DNA of 33,978 nt from Nitrospiria bacterium (GTDB taxonomy: Bacteria; Nitrospirota; Nitrospiria; JACQBZ01): positions 1-33,978 of the forward strand of contig DATIYJ010000007.1 of assembly GCA_035517655.1 (NCBI GenBank), given 5' to 3'. The translations under genes were made by a program, and so were the position numbers. This document shows positions 1 through 9,300 of this stretch, piece after piece. The notes under the pieces are model-generated. The model was not told where the DNA came from. It made no database searches and saw only the letters and a program-made list of their open reading frames with translations. The first letter of the stretch is position 1, and the number at the start of each line of letters is the position of its first letter.

Positions 1-1
1 C

Positions 2-1681
2 ACGACCACCCCGATGATGTGCGCGCGGCTGCTGAAGCCGGATGCGGCGCGCGCGCGCAGCCGCGTTTATCACGCCGGCGCGCGCGCGTTCGCCGCGGTC
101 CTGGGCTGGTATGACACGTCACTCGCCTGGTCGCTCCGGCACGGGCGTTTCATGCTGTTGCTGCTTGCTGGCACCATCTGTCTGAACGTCTACCTTTACG
201 TGATCGTACCCAAGGGTTTCTTTCCTCAACAGGACACCGGGCGGTTGATCGGCAATATCCAGGCGGATCAGAGCATCTCGTTTCAGGCGATGCGGCAGAA
301 ACTCACCGATTATACCGGAATCATCAGCCAGGACCCGGCCGTGGAGAGCGTGGTCGGGTTCACCGGCGGTTCACGGGTCAACTCGGGTTTCATGTTTATC
401 TCGCTCAAGCCGCTCGCGCAACGCAAGCTTTCCGCTGACCTGGTGATCGAGCGGCTGCGCGGCAAGCTCGCGCGCGAGCCCGGCGCGAACCTGTTCCTGC
501 AACCGGCGCAGGATATCCGCATGGGCGGACGGCAGAGCAACGCGCAATACCAGTACACGCTGCAGGCGGACGAGCTGGACGAGCTGCGCGCCTGGGGGCC
601 CCGCATCCTGCGGGCCTTGAGCCAGCTGCCCCAACTGGCCGACGTGAACACGGATCAGCAGGACAAGGGCCTGCAGACCACGCTCGTCATCGACCGGGAC
701 ACCGCCGCGCGCCTCGGCGTGACGCCGGAACTGATCGATGCGACGCTGAACGACGCCTTCGGCCAGCGCCAGGTCTCCACGATTTACAACCCTCTGAACC
801 AGTACCGCGTGGTGATGGAAGCCGCGCCCCAGTACGGGCAAAGTCCGTCGGCGCTGAACAACGTCTACGTGAGCACGTCCACCGCGGCGCAAGTACCGCT
901 GTCGGCCTTCGCGCATTACGAACCTACGAACACGCCGCTCAGCGTGAACCACCAGGGCCAGTTCGTGGCAACCACGATCTCGTTCAATCTGTCGCCCGGT
1001 GTTTCGCTGTCCGCCGCGGCGCGTGCGATCGAGCACGCGCTCGGCCGCATCGGCGTGCCCACGTCGATCCACGGCAGTTTCCAGGGCACGGCACGCGCGT
1101 TCCAGTCCTCGCTCGACAGCCAGCCGTGGCTGATTCTGGCGGCGCTTCTGACCGTTTATATCGTGCTGGGAATCTTGTATGAAAGCTATGTGCATCCGAT
1201 CACGATCCTTTCCACCCTGCCGTCGGCGGGCGTCGGGGCGATCCTCGCGCTGCTGGCTTTTCACATCGAGTTCAGCGTCATCGCCTTGATCGGCGTCATC
1301 CTGCTGATCGGCATCGTCAAGAAGAACGCCATCATGATGATCGACTTTGCGCTCGACGCGGAACGCCGGCACGGGCTGGGCCCGGAACAGGCGATCTACC
1401 AGGCCTGTCTGCTGCGTTTCCGCCCCATCATGATGACAACCATGGCGGCGCTGCTGGGCGCGGTGCCGCTGGCCATCGGCTTCGGCGAGGGCGCAGAGAT
1501 GCGCCGTCCGCTCGGCGTCGCCATCGTCGGTGGTCTGATCGTGAGCCAGTTACTGACGCTGTATACGACGCCGGTGGTCTACGTGTATCTCGACCGTTTT
1601 CGTCTCAGGTGTCTCCACGTATGGGCCAGACGCTCGGAGCGGTCCACCAGCGAGCGCGCACCGGAGACGCCCGGATGTTGA
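2..1681 (+). CDS. RND efflux permease, HAE1 type, C-terminal part (5' truncated by window)
   Basis: This is an inner-membrane proton-driven drug exporter of the AcrB/MdtB/MdtC superfamily, cut by the window edge. The reading frame is open from base 2 and begins in the middle of a [11 protein letters not shown]-like segment, so the ATG at 14 is internal. About 559 residues are visible: the transmembrane helix and PKGFFPQQD segment that precede the second periplasmic loop, the loop itself with the QYQYTLQ and GRQVSTIYN motifs, and the last helices with [29 protein letters not shown] and [20 protein letters not shown]. These match the second half of the complete permease at 6326-9481 closely, so the two are paralogues. 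The TGA overlaps the ATG of the next small gene by 7 bases, suggesting translational coupling. An adaptor gene probably lies upstream of the window. The drug specificity cannot be read from sequence. Confidence 0.93.
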   Translation, partial: TTTPMMCARLLKPDAARARSRVYHAGARAFAAVLGWYDTSLAWSLRHGRFMLLLLAGTICLNVYLYVIVPKGFFPQQDTGRLIGNIQADQSISFQAMRQKLTDYTGIISQDPAVESVVGFTGGSRVNSGFMFISLKPLAQRKLSADLVIERLRGKLAREPGANLFLQPAQDIRMGGRQSNAQYQYTLQADELDELRAWGPRILRALSQLPQLADVNTDQQDKGLQTTLVIDRDTAARLGVTPELIDATLNDAFGQRQVSTIYNPLNQYRVVMEAAPQYGQSPSALNNVYVSTSTAAQVPLSAFAHYEPTNTPLSVNHQGQFVATTISFNLSPGVSLSAAARAIEHALGRIGVPTSIHGSFQGTARAFQSSLDSQPWLILAALLTVYIVLGILYESYVHPITILSTLPSAGVGAILALLAFHIEFSVIALIGVILLIGIVKKNAIMMIDFALDAERRHGLGPEQAIYQACLLRFRPIMMTTMAALLGAVPLAIGFGEGAEMRRPLGVAIVGGLIVSQLLTLYTTPVVYVYLDRFRLRCLHVWARRSERSTSERAPETPGC

Positions 1682-2013
1682 AGGTGCCGAATTCAAATAT
1701 CCATCTCGAAGAAAATATTTGCATTCATATTTTCTCTGTGTCCGCAGCTATGGTGGGCGCGTGCATGACGGTGATTGGCTTAATACGCGTCGTGATTACC
1801 ATTCAGAAAACCAATACGCTCGCTGATGATTTCCTCGCTGTGGATGCAGGCTTGTTCCTTGTCTCCTGCCTTATGTCGTATTGGGTGTTGCGCAGGCGCC
1901 ATATTGGCAGAATGCATCGAGTGGAGCGTTTTGCCGATGCTATATTCATTTTCGCCTTGGTTATGATGGCAGCCATGTGCGGGTTCATTACATATGCAAT
2001 CTCATTCATTTAA
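1675..2013 (+). CDS. Small multi-pass membrane protein of unknown function within the RND operon
   Basis: This is a 112-residue protein that I do not recognise. The ATG at 1675 overlaps the RND stop codon by 7 bases. An upstream in-frame start at 1609 would lie wholly inside the permease gene, so 1675 is preferred. Three hydrophobic segments can be seen: about residues 17-41 ([22 protein letters not shown]), 52-72 ([20 protein letters not shown]) and 88-110 ([22 protein letters not shown]). They are separated by a basic loop with [14 protein letters not shown]. It has no cleavable signal and no periplasmic domain. Its position between the permease and its outer membrane channel suggests an accessory role in the pump, analogous in size only to known small RND-associated peptides. 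Its local base composition is AT-richer than both neighbours. The coding call rests on the coupling, length and hydrophobic pattern. Confidence 0.7.
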   Translation: MLKVPNSNIHLEENICIHIFSVSAAMVGACMTVIGLIRVVITIQKTNTLADDFLAVDAGLFLVSCLMSYWVLRRRHIGRMHRVERFADAIFIFALVMMAAMCGFITYAISFI

Positions 2014-2150
2014 GAGCAGACCTGTGCCAACTCGGCCTGACCATGCTAGCAGACTCCATGCGGGCGAGGGCTGCTACCGGCCTGCAGACACGCCGGCCGC
2101 GAGAACGCCGCACTCCGCCTGTAGGATCTTGTTCTCGTCATGGTGACGCG

Positions 2151-3680
2151 ATGAATCGAAAACATGTGAGAATTGTCGTGCTCGCAGCGACACTCGCGCT
2201 GCTCGGCGCGTGCGCAGTCGGACCCGATTACGTGCGTCCCACGATCAAGGTGCCGACCGATTTTAAGGAGATGAACGGCTGGAAGGTGGCGGAACCCAAG
2301 GACGATGGCGTCCGGGGGACGTGGTGGGAGCTTTTCAATGATCCGTTGCTGAACACGCTCGAAGAGCAGGTCAACATTTCCAATCAGAACGTGGTCGCGG
2401 CGGAAGCGCAGTTTCGCGCGGCTCGCGCGCTGGTTCAGGCGGCTCGGTCAAGCTACTTTCCAACAGTCACCGCGGGTGCCTCGTTCACTCGGTCCAATAA
2501 ACCGTCCGGTCTTGCCGGCAACACCAAGGTCTATTCATTGCCCGTCGAGGCGTCCTGGGAGGCGGATGTCTGGGGCCGGATTCGCCGCACCGTCGAGGCC
2601 AACGAGGCGAGCGCCCAGGCGAGCGCGGCGGACCTTGAAGCAACCCGCCTGAGCGTCCGCGCCGAACTTGCGCAGGACTATTTTCAATTGCGTGCGCTCG
2701 ATGCCCAGAAAGGGCTTCTGGACTCTGCGGTCGTTGACTATCAAAGATCCCTTGAACTTACAAAGAATAGGTACGCAAGCGGCGTCGCGGCCAAATCGGA
2801 TATCCTCCAGGCCGAAACCCTACTCAAGACCACCGAGGCCCAGGCTCTGGACGTCGGCGTGCAGCGCGCGCAACTGGAGCATGCCATCGCGCTGCTCATC
2901 GGGACACCGGCTTCGCTCTTTTCCATTCCCGTCGTGCCTCTGACCGCGATCCCGCCGGTCATTCCCGTCGGCGTCCCATCGGAGCTGCTCGAACGTCGGC
3001 CCGATATCGCGGCGGCCGAGCGGCGCGTCGCGGCCGGAAACGCGGAGATCGGCGTCGCCAAGGCCGCGTTCTTTCCCGCCGTCACACTGGGCGCGTCGGG
3101 GGGCTTCCAAGCCTCGGATCTGGCCTCGTGGCTGATGTGGCCCAGTCGCTTCTGGGCGATCGGCCCCGCGATCCTGGAAACCGTGTTCGACGGGGGTCTT
3201 CGACGGGCGCAAACCGACCAAGTGCGGGCGGCTTATGACGCGGACGTGGCGTCCTATCGCCAGACGGTGCTGACGGGCTTCCAGGAGGTGGAGGATAATC
3301 TGGCCGCGCTCCGCATCCTGGATGAAGAGGCCCGGGTGCAGGATGAGGCGGTACAGGCCGCCCGGCAATCCGTAACGTTGACCACGAACCAGTACAAGGC
3401 CGGAATCGTCAACTACCTTGATGTGGTCACGGTTGAAGTCATTGCGCTGTCCAATGAGCGGACCGCGGCCAACATCCTCGGCAACCGGATGTCCGCCAGC
3501 GTGCTCTTGATCAAAGCGCTGGGCGGCGGCTGGAACGCGTCCGCCTTGCCCTCGGTCCATGACCTTGCCGGGATGAAGGACGGTCGGCCGGCATCTACAG
3601 GAAGCGAAAGCGTGTCGGTGAATTTTCCCGTTGCGGCGGCCGTTCCCGGTGAACGGCGGGCATTGCATACGGAAAGATGA
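2151..3680 (+). CDS. Outer membrane efflux lipoprotein, NodT/OprM (OMF) family
   Basis: This is the outer membrane channel of a tripartite efflux pump, 509 residues. The ATG at 2151 is chosen because it starts a clean lipoprotein signal: a basic MNRKHVR, a hydrophobic core, then the lipobox LLGAC followed by AVGPDYVRP, the hallmark N-terminus of OprM/NodT/AdeC proteins. The open frame extends upstream to 1881 but through unrelated sequence. Two TolC-type repeats follow, with coiled-coil-rich stretches (VVAAEAQFRAARALVQAARS; VQDEAVQAARQSVTLTTNQY), the conserved ERRPDIAAAERRVAAGNAEIGVAKAAFFP and FDGGLRRAQTDQV segments, and a terminal YKAGIVNYLDVVTVE repeat. It lies 137 bases after the small membrane protein. 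A 45-residue C-terminal tail rich in Ser, Val and Arg follows the conserved region. It probably works with the truncated RND permease upstream. No good ribosome binding site was seen. Confidence 0.93.
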   Translation: MNRKHVRIVVLAATLALLGACAVGPDYVRPTIKVPTDFKEMNGWKVAEPKDDGVRGTWWELFNDPLLNTLEEQVNISNQNVVAAEAQFRAARALVQAARSSYFPTVTAGASFTRSNKPSGLAGNTKVYSLPVEASWEADVWGRIRRTVEANEASAQASAADLEATRLSVRAELAQDYFQLRALDAQKGLLDSAVVDYQRSLELTKNRYASGVAAKSDILQAETLLKTTEAQALDVGVQRAQLEHAIALLIGTPASLFSIPVVPLTAIPPVIPVGVPSELLERRPDIAAAERRVAAGNAEIGVAKAAFFPAVTLGASGGFQASDLASWLMWPSRFWAIGPAILETVFDGGLRRAQTDQVRAAYDADVASYRQTVLTGFQEVEDNLAALRILDEEARVQDEAVQAARQSVTLTTNQYKAGIVNYLDVVTVEVIALSNERTAANILGNRMSASVLLIKALGGGWNASALPSVHDLAGMKDGRPASTGSESVSVNFPVAAAVPGERRALHTER

Positions 3681-3766
3681 TCAGGTCGGCCGGCGGTCGT
3701 TGAAGCATCCGATGATTCAGACCGCCGGACTGCATGGGTCAAGGGAGGTGATGTGCGGAGGATCGG

Positions 3767-3800
3767 CGGCGAAGCGACAGACATGCCTTAGGCTTCGCCG
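3767..3800 (+). other. Hairpin between the efflux channel and the Spy-like gene
   Basis: CGGCGAAGC at 3767-3775 is the exact reverse complement of GCTTCGCCG at 3792-3800, leaving a 16-base loop. No T-run follows, so it is a weak case for an intrinsic terminator of the upstream gene. It could also protect a 3' end. The rest of 3681-3868 shows no convincing gene or promoter. Confidence 0.4.
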
Positions 3801-3868
3801 GCATTTGACGGGTATGAAGGCCAATGAGAACAGCCTCTGATGTTCTCGATTCGTAAGAGGAGATCAAA

Positions 3869-4441
3869 ATGTCGAATACAACAATGACAAAAAAATCCCG
3901 GTTATCGCTCGCGCTCGTCCTTGGAGCCCTGCTGGTCGGGGGCGCCGTTCTGGCGACCGGTGTTCTCGCCGATTCGGGCCCGAGGGCCATGATGGGCCGC
4001 CACTGTGATATGCATCGCGGAGACATGCGCGACAGGGTCGGTCACGCATTGCACGGGTTGATCCGGTCCCAGAAGGCGCTCGGTTTATCCGCGGACCAGG
4101 AAACCAAAATCAAGGCCATTGCGCTTGAACATGAAAAGAGCCGCATCCAAAGCGAAGCGGACATGAAACTGGCCAATCTGGATGTCCGGGCGGATATTTT
4201 CAACGAGAAGGTTGAACTGCCGACGATAGAGTCGGCGCTTCAAAAATCCGAAAGCGCCCGTACCGCCATGCGTCTGGAAGGGGTAAAGGCCCTGCGCGCC
4301 GCGGCGGCCGTTCTGACGCCGGAACAGCGCGAGAAATGGCATCAGAGGATGATGCCGGGACACGAAGCGGGAGCCGGAAGGAACGGGCACGGTCACGGAC
4401 CTATGGCCCATCCCAACGATATGCCCGAAAAGCAGGGTTGA
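3869..4441 (+). CDS. Spy/CpxP/ZraP-like periplasmic protein, His/Met-rich
   Basis: This 190-residue exported protein has an ATG at 3869 preceded by AGAGGAGAT with ideal spacing. A basic N-terminus and hydrophobic helix (residues about 11-34, ending VLADS) form a signal peptide. The mature part is helical with two LTxxQ-type motifs, GLSADQ (72-77) and LTPEQ (149-153), the signature of the Spy/CpxP/ZraP/CnrX fold. Histidine and methionine clusters flank the core: residues 41-62 (MMGRHCDMHRGDM) and 159-185 (MMPGHEAG, GHGHGPMAHPNDM). Known relatives are periplasmic chaperones or metal-responsive modulators of envelope stress. The His/Met richness suggests metal binding, which is an inference. It sits alone between two efflux loci and ends just before a strong terminator. 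Confidence 0.82.
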   Translation: MSNTTMTKKSRLSLALVLGALLVGGAVLATGVLADSGPRAMMGRHCDMHRGDMRDRVGHALHGLIRSQKALGLSADQETKIKAIALEHEKSRIQSEADMKLANLDVRADIFNEKVELPTIESALQKSESARTAMRLEGVKALRAAAAVLTPEQREKWHQRMMPGHEAGAGRNGHGHGPMAHPNDMPEKQG

Positions 4442-4464
4442 ACATCGGGGCCCTCCCGGACGTG

Positions 4465-4497
4465 ACAAGGGGCGGTATGAACCGCCCCTTGTGTTTT
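4465..4497 (+). terminator. Rho-independent terminator after the Spy-like gene
   Basis: A perfect 12-bp stem (ACAAGGGGCGGT at 4465-4476 with ACCGCCCCTTGT at 4481-4492), a 4-base ATGA loop and a following GTTTT. It lies 24 bases after the Spy-like stop codon and isolates the left efflux block from the marR operon. Confidence 0.85.
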
Positions 4498-4539
4498 CGG
4501 CCGCCTCCTGTAAAATGAAGGCCGCCGTCTTGAAAGTAT

Positions 4540-4568
4540 TTGACAAGAGGAGAACAATCCGATATATT
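4540..4568 (+). promoter_or_regulatory. Sigma-70 promoter of the marR-efflux operon
   Basis: TTGACA at 4540-4545, a 17-base spacer and TATATT at 4563-4568, an almost perfect sigma-70 promoter. It lies just after the terminator and about 60 bases before marR, so it should drive the long efflux operon. Confidence 0.82.
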
Positions 4569-4576
4569 TAGATAAG

Positions 4577-4587
4577 CTAATTATTAG
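4577..4587 (+). promoter_or_regulatory. Candidate MarR operator (palindrome)
   Basis: CTAAT-T-ATTAG is a perfect inverted repeat placed at about +2 to +12 relative to the expected transcription start, between the -10 box and the marR start codon. MarR-family repressors commonly bind AT-rich palindromes over their own promoters, so autoregulation is plausible. Short AT palindromes also arise by chance. Confidence 0.4.
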
Positions 4588-4627
4588 TTCATCATACCGT
4601 ACGACGGTCCGAGGAACAAAGACAGGC

Positions 4628-5089
4628 ATGGCCGTTAGGTCGACAGACGAGCGTTGCGCTCGGGAAATCATGGAAACGGTTCCCATGGTCATGCGCTTCA
4701 TCCGACGGGAAATGCGCGGCCATGGCGCGCCGTTTCTTTCGGTGGCTCAGTTGCGGACGCTGGTTTATGTGGACCGGTGTCCGGGCACCGATCTCTCCGG
4801 CGTGGCGGACCATCTTGGCGTCACCCCGGCCACCGCGTCCTCTGTCGTGAACCGCTTGGTGCGGCAAGGTCTGGTCAACCGCGCAGCGCATCCTCAGAAA
4901 CGCCGGCATGTGGTGCTGACTCTCACCCGGAACGGCTCTCAGCGTCTCCGGCATGTTCGTGAAACGGTATGTTCGCTGGTGAGAAAAATGCTTGCGGACC
5001 GGTCCGCATCGGAATTGCAAAAGATCCTGGATGGAATCGCTTTGCTCGGAATGGTGTTCAAAGGGGTTGTCGGTCGCGAGGATCGTTAA
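4628..5089 (+). CDS. MarR-family transcriptional regulator
   Basis: This 153-residue cytoplasmic DNA-binding protein is likely the local regulator of the downstream pumps. The winged helix-turn-helix occupies about residues 37-105: FLSVAQLRTLVYV, DLSGVADHLGVTPATASSVVNRLVRQGLVNR (recognition helix) and a wing with PQKRRHVVLTLT. The usual wing sequence DPxDRR is replaced by AAHPQKRR, but the basic residues are kept. Flanking helices would form the dimer interface. ATG 4628 is preceded by GAGGA about 12 bases upstream. A near-consensus promoter lies upstream and the adaptor gene starts 22 bases after its stop, so it is probably the first gene of the efflux operon. The ligand is unknown. Confidence 0.9.
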   Translation: MAVRSTDERCAREIMETVPMVMRFIRREMRGHGAPFLSVAQLRTLVYVDRCPGTDLSGVADHLGVTPATASSVVNRLVRQGLVNRAAHPQKRRHVVLTLTRNGSQRLRHVRETVCSLVRKMLADRSASELQKILDGIALLGMVFKGVVGREDR

Positions 5090-5111
5090 CGGGACACGGG
5101 TGCAGGAGAGG

Positions 5112-6329
5112 ATGGGGCGTCCTTCGTCGGTCTTTCAAACAGTCGGGGTTTCATGCCGTATCGGGCCGCTCTTTCCGAGAACGGCAACGGCGTTCCTGGC
5201 GGTCGCGGTCTTCCTCTCGGCCTGCTCCGGCCAATCCTCGGGACAAACCCCGAAAAAGGATGCCAAAGGGGCGCCCGCCGTTCCGGTTCTCGTGAGCCCC
5301 GTCGTCCAAAAGCCCATGCCGGTCGAGTTGCGCGCCATCGGGAACGTGCAGTCGTATTCCACGGTCGTCGTCAAAAGCCTCGTTGAGGGAACCCTGACCC
5401 GGGCCTACTTCAATGAAGGCCAGGAGGTCAAGCAGGGGGCCCTTCTGTTTACCATCGATGCCCGCCCCTTCGAAGTGCAGCTCAAACAGGCCGAAGCCAA
5501 TCTGGCCCGTGACCGCGCGCAGGCCGAAAACGCACGGCTGGAGGCCAACCGGTATGAACAACTGCTCCAAAAGCAGTACGTCAGCCAGGAACAGTATGAA
5601 CAACTTCGCGCCAACTCCGGGGCCTATGAGGGCACCCTCCTTGCGGACCAAGCGGCTGTAGACCAGGCCAAGCTCCAACTCGATTACTGTTCGATCCGAT
5701 CCCCCGTCGATGGCGTGGCCGGAACCCTTCTGGTCTACCCGGGCAATCTCGTCAAGGTGGACGACCCCGACCACCCGCTGGTGACGATCAACCAGGTCCG
5801 CCCGATCTATGTGGCCTTTTCCGTTCCGGAGAAGGATTTATCGGATATCCGGAGGCACCGGGCGCTCGGCCCGTTGGCCGTCGAGGCGATCGTTCCCAAC
5901 GGCAAGTCGCCTGCGGCTCATGGACGACTGACCTTTGTGGACAATGCCGTGAATAACACAACGGGGACGATTCAGCTCAAAGCCCTCTTTCCAAACGAGG
6001 CGGAAACCCTCTGGCCGGGGCAATTCGTGAATGTGGTTTTAACATTAACCATGCAGCCGGACGCGGTGGTGGTGCCCTCGCAGGCGATCCAAACGGGACA
6101 GCAGGGCTCCTATGTTTTTGTGGTCAAATCCGACCAGACGGTGGAATCCCGCCCGGTCGTGGCGGCGCAGGAGGTGAACGGGGAAACGGTGATCAACCAG
6201 GGGCTTGCGCCCGGCGAGCGGGTCGTGACCGACGGCCAGCTCCGGCTCGTTTCCGGGGTGAAGGTTGAGATCAAAACGGCGCCTCCGGGCGAGATGGATC
6301 CGGAAAAAGCGCCGGGGAAAACCCCATGA
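5112..6329 (+). CDS. RND efflux periplasmic adaptor (membrane fusion protein), lipoprotein
   Basis: This is the periplasmic adaptor linking the RND permease to its outer membrane channel, 405 residues from ATG 5112. An open frame reaches back to 4992 inside marR, but 5112 follows GGAGAGG and gives a normal signal. The lipobox FLSAC-SGQ lies near residue 40. The body shows the AcrA/MexA/MdtA order: a biotinyl-lipoyl half with GNVQSYSTVVVKSLVEGTL, a coiled-coil hairpin (LKQAEANLARDRAQAENARLEANRYEQLLQ), the second lipoyl half (LDYCSIRSPVDGVAGTLLVYPGNLV), a beta-barrel (PIYVAFSVPEKDLSDIR) and a membrane-proximal domain (LWPGQFVNVVLTL, VPSQAIQTGQQGSYVFVV). Its TGA overlaps the permease ATG (ATGA at 6326-6329), indicating translational coupling. 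Confidence 0.93.
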   Translation: MGRPSSVFQTVGVSCRIGPLFPRTATAFLAVAVFLSACSGQSSGQTPKKDAKGAPAVPVLVSPVVQKPMPVELRAIGNVQSYSTVVVKSLVEGTLTRAYFNEGQEVKQGALLFTIDARPFEVQLKQAEANLARDRAQAENARLEANRYEQLLQKQYVSQEQYEQLRANSGAYEGTLLADQAAVDQAKLQLDYCSIRSPVDGVAGTLLVYPGNLVKVDDPDHPLVTINQVRPIYVAFSVPEKDLSDIRRHRALGPLAVEAIVPNGKSPAAHGRLTFVDNAVNNTTGTIQLKALFPNEAETLWPGQFVNVVLTLTMQPDAVVVPSQAIQTGQQGSYVFVVKSDQTVESRPVVAAQEVNGETVINQGLAPGERVVTDGQLRLVSGVKVEIKTAPPGEMDPEKAPGKTP

Positions 6330-9300
6330 GCATTCCGGAACTGTTCATCCGCCGGCCCATCATGACGACGCTCGTCATGTCGGCCATCCTGCTTTTCGGC
6401 ATCGTGAGCTACAGTTTGTTGCCCGTGAGCCAGCTTCCCAACGTCGACTTTCCCACGATTCAGGTCTCGGCGAGCCTTCCGGGGGCCGGCGCCGAAACGA
6501 TGGCCTCCTCCGTGGCCACCCCCTTGGAGCGTCAATTCTCGACCATCGCGGGCATCGATTCCATGACGTCCAACAGCGCGCTCGGGGTCACTCAGATTAC
6601 GGTTCAATTCAGTCTGGACCGAAACATCGACGCCGCCGCGCAGGATATCCAATCGGCCATCGCGGCCGCGGCGAGAACTCTGCCGCCGGACATGCCGACG
6701 CCTCCGACCTATCAGAAAGTCAACCCGGCCGAGCAGCCCATTCTCTTCCTGGCGCTGAGCTCCCCGAGCCTGCCCCTCTCGGCCGTGGACGAATACGCCG
6801 AGACCCTGATGGCGCAGCGCATCTCGATGATCAACGGCGTGGCTCAGGTCCAGGTCTTCGGCTCACAGAAGTATGCCGTCCGGGTTCAGCTCGATCCCGA
6901 CGCCCTGGCCTCGCGTGGAATCGGCATCGACGATGTCGAGAAAGCCGTGGAAGCCGGAAATGTGAACGTGCCGACCGGGACGCTCTACGGAACGCATCAG
7001 GCCTTCACCGTCCAGGCCAACGGCCAGCTCACCGACGCTTCCGCCTATCGGCGTCTCATAGTGGCCTACCGCGACGGATCCCCCGTCCGTTTGGAGGAAC
7101 TGGGTCGCGTCATCGACAGCGTCCAGACCGACAAGGTAGCCAGCTGGTACAACGGTACCCGGGCCGTCATTCTGGCCATCCAGCGTCAACCGGGAACCAA
7201 CACGATCGAGGTGGTCGACGCCATCAAGAAACTGCTCCCCGCGTTTCGAATCCAGATGCCGGCGGCCGTAAACCTGGAGACGCTCTATGACCGTTCGGAA
7301 TCGATCCGCGAATCGGTCCACGACGTGCAATCCACGCTGCTTCTGGCCGTCGGGCTGGTGGTCCTGGTGATCTTCCTGTTTCTGCGAAATGTGTCGGCCA
7401 CGGTGATTCCCAGCCTGGCGCTTCCGATGGCGCTCATCGGCACGTTCACGGTGATGTATCTGTTGGGCTACAGCGTCGATAACCTTTCCCTGCTGGCCAT
7501 GATCCTGTCCGTGGGGTTCGTGGTGGACGACGCGATCGTCGTCCTGGAGAATATCGTGCGGCACATGGAAAAGGGGAAAGGCGTGCTTACGGCGGCGCTG
7601 GACGGCTCGGCCGAAATCGGGTTCACCATTCTGTCGATGACCCTCTCGCTGGCCGCGGTGTTCCTTCCGGTGCTTTTGATGGGGGGGGTGCTGGGGCGGC
7701 TGCTTCATGAATTTGCGGTGACGATCGTGTCGGCGGTTCTTGTTTCCGGTTTCACCTCGCTGACCCTGACGCCCATGCTCTGCAGTCGTTTTCTACGCCC
7801 GCCAGGCCACCGGAAGCACGGGCGCTTGTTTGAGGCGTCGGAGCGGTTCTTCCAGGCGATGTTTCACGCCTACGAAAGCAGCCTGAAGCGTTTATTGGCT
7901 TATCGCCGGACCCTCATGGCGTTCTTCGTTCTTCTCCTTCTGGCCACGGCCTATCTCTTTGTCGAAATGCCGAAGGGGTTCATCCCGACGGAGGATGTCG
8001 GCCTCCTTTTCGGCTTCACCCAGGCGTCGGACGACATCTCCTTCGACGCCATGATGGAACATCAAAAAGCCGTGGCCGAGATCGTCCGGCAGGACCCCGC
8101 GGTGGAATCGTTTATGTCCTCCATCGGCGCGGGAGGTCCCAACGCGACGTTGAACACCGGCAGAGTCTTCATCCGCCTCAAGCCGGCCTCGCAGCGTCCG
8201 ACGGCGGACGAGGTGATTCAGCGGTTGCGCCCCAAGCTGATGACGGTTCCGGGGGTGTCCGTTTTTTTGCAGAACCTGCCGATCATCCGGATCGGAGGAC
8301 AGTTGACCAAGAGCCAGTACCAGTACACGCTGCAGGACACGGATCCCCAGGAGCTTTATCACTGGACCGGCGTGCTCGAGGAGAAAATGAGCGCGCTGCC
8401 GGGATTCCAGGACGTAACGACCGATCTTCTGATCCACAGCCCCCAAGTCGTCGTTGATATCGACCGGGACCGGGCCTCCGCGCTCGGCGTCACGGCCGAT
8501 CAGATCGAAAATGCCTTGTACGACGCCTACGGGGAAAGGCAGGTTTCCACGATCTACACGCCCACCAACCAGTACTGGGTGATCATGGAACTGGAGCCGC
8601 AGTACCAACGGGATCCCGCGGCCATCTCGAAGCTCTACATCCGCTCGGCTTCCGGACCGCTGGTTCCTTTGAACGCCGTGGCCAAGCTGACCCAGAGCGT
8701 CGGACCGCTCACCGTCTCCCATCTCGGCCAGCTTCCCTCCGCCACGATCTCGTTCAACCTTCGACCCGGAGTCTCGCTCAGCGACGCCGTGCGGCAGGTT
8801 GAAAAACTCGCGCGTGAGCTGCGCACCCCCGCAACGCTCAACGCCAGTTTTCAAGGAACGGCCCAGGCATTCCAGTCTTCGCTTCAGGGCCTTTGGGTTC
8901 TGCTGCTTCTGGCCGTTCTGGTTATTTACATCGTGCTGGGGATTCTCTATGAAAGCTTTACTCATCCGTTGACGATTTTATCGGGTCTTCCCTCCGCCGC
9001 GTTCGGGGCGTTGTTGACCCTGCTGATCTTCCATATGGAGCTTAACGTCTACGGCTTCGTCGGACTCCTGATGCTGCTCGGCATCGTGAAGAAAAATGCC
9101 ATCATGATGATCGATTTTGCGCTCGAGGCGCAGCGCAAAGAGGGGAAGAGCCCCCTGGACGCGATCGTCGAGGGTTGTCTGATCCGGTTCCGGCCGATTA
9201 TGATGACGACGATGGCGGCCTTCATGGGCACCCTTCCGATCGCGCTGGGCATAGGAGCGGGAGCCGGGGCCCGGCGCCCCCTGGGTCTGACGGTCGTGGG

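Noticed and set aside
371-1372. 333-residue open frame on the minus strand inside the truncated RND permease
   Set aside because: It is Arg/His/Gln-rich with no domain, lies wholly antisense to a well-supported gene, and is a product of high GC content. The same applies to the long minus-strand frames at 2820-3668, 6863-7708 and 7892-8965.
1609-1674. Longer start for the small membrane protein
   Set aside because: It would add 22 residues encoded entirely within the permease gene and shows no membrane or signal character.
3751-3840. Possible 29-residue peptide with a GGGAGG directly before its ATG
   Set aside because: The spacing to the ATG is too short (2 bases), the sequence contains a hairpin, and there is no regulatory logic such as codon runs. 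It could be a leader peptide, but the support is weak.
6265-7290. 341-residue plus-strand frame overlapping the RND permease
   Set aside because: It is an out-of-frame reading of the permease with extreme Arg/Gly/Ser composition and no recognisable motif.
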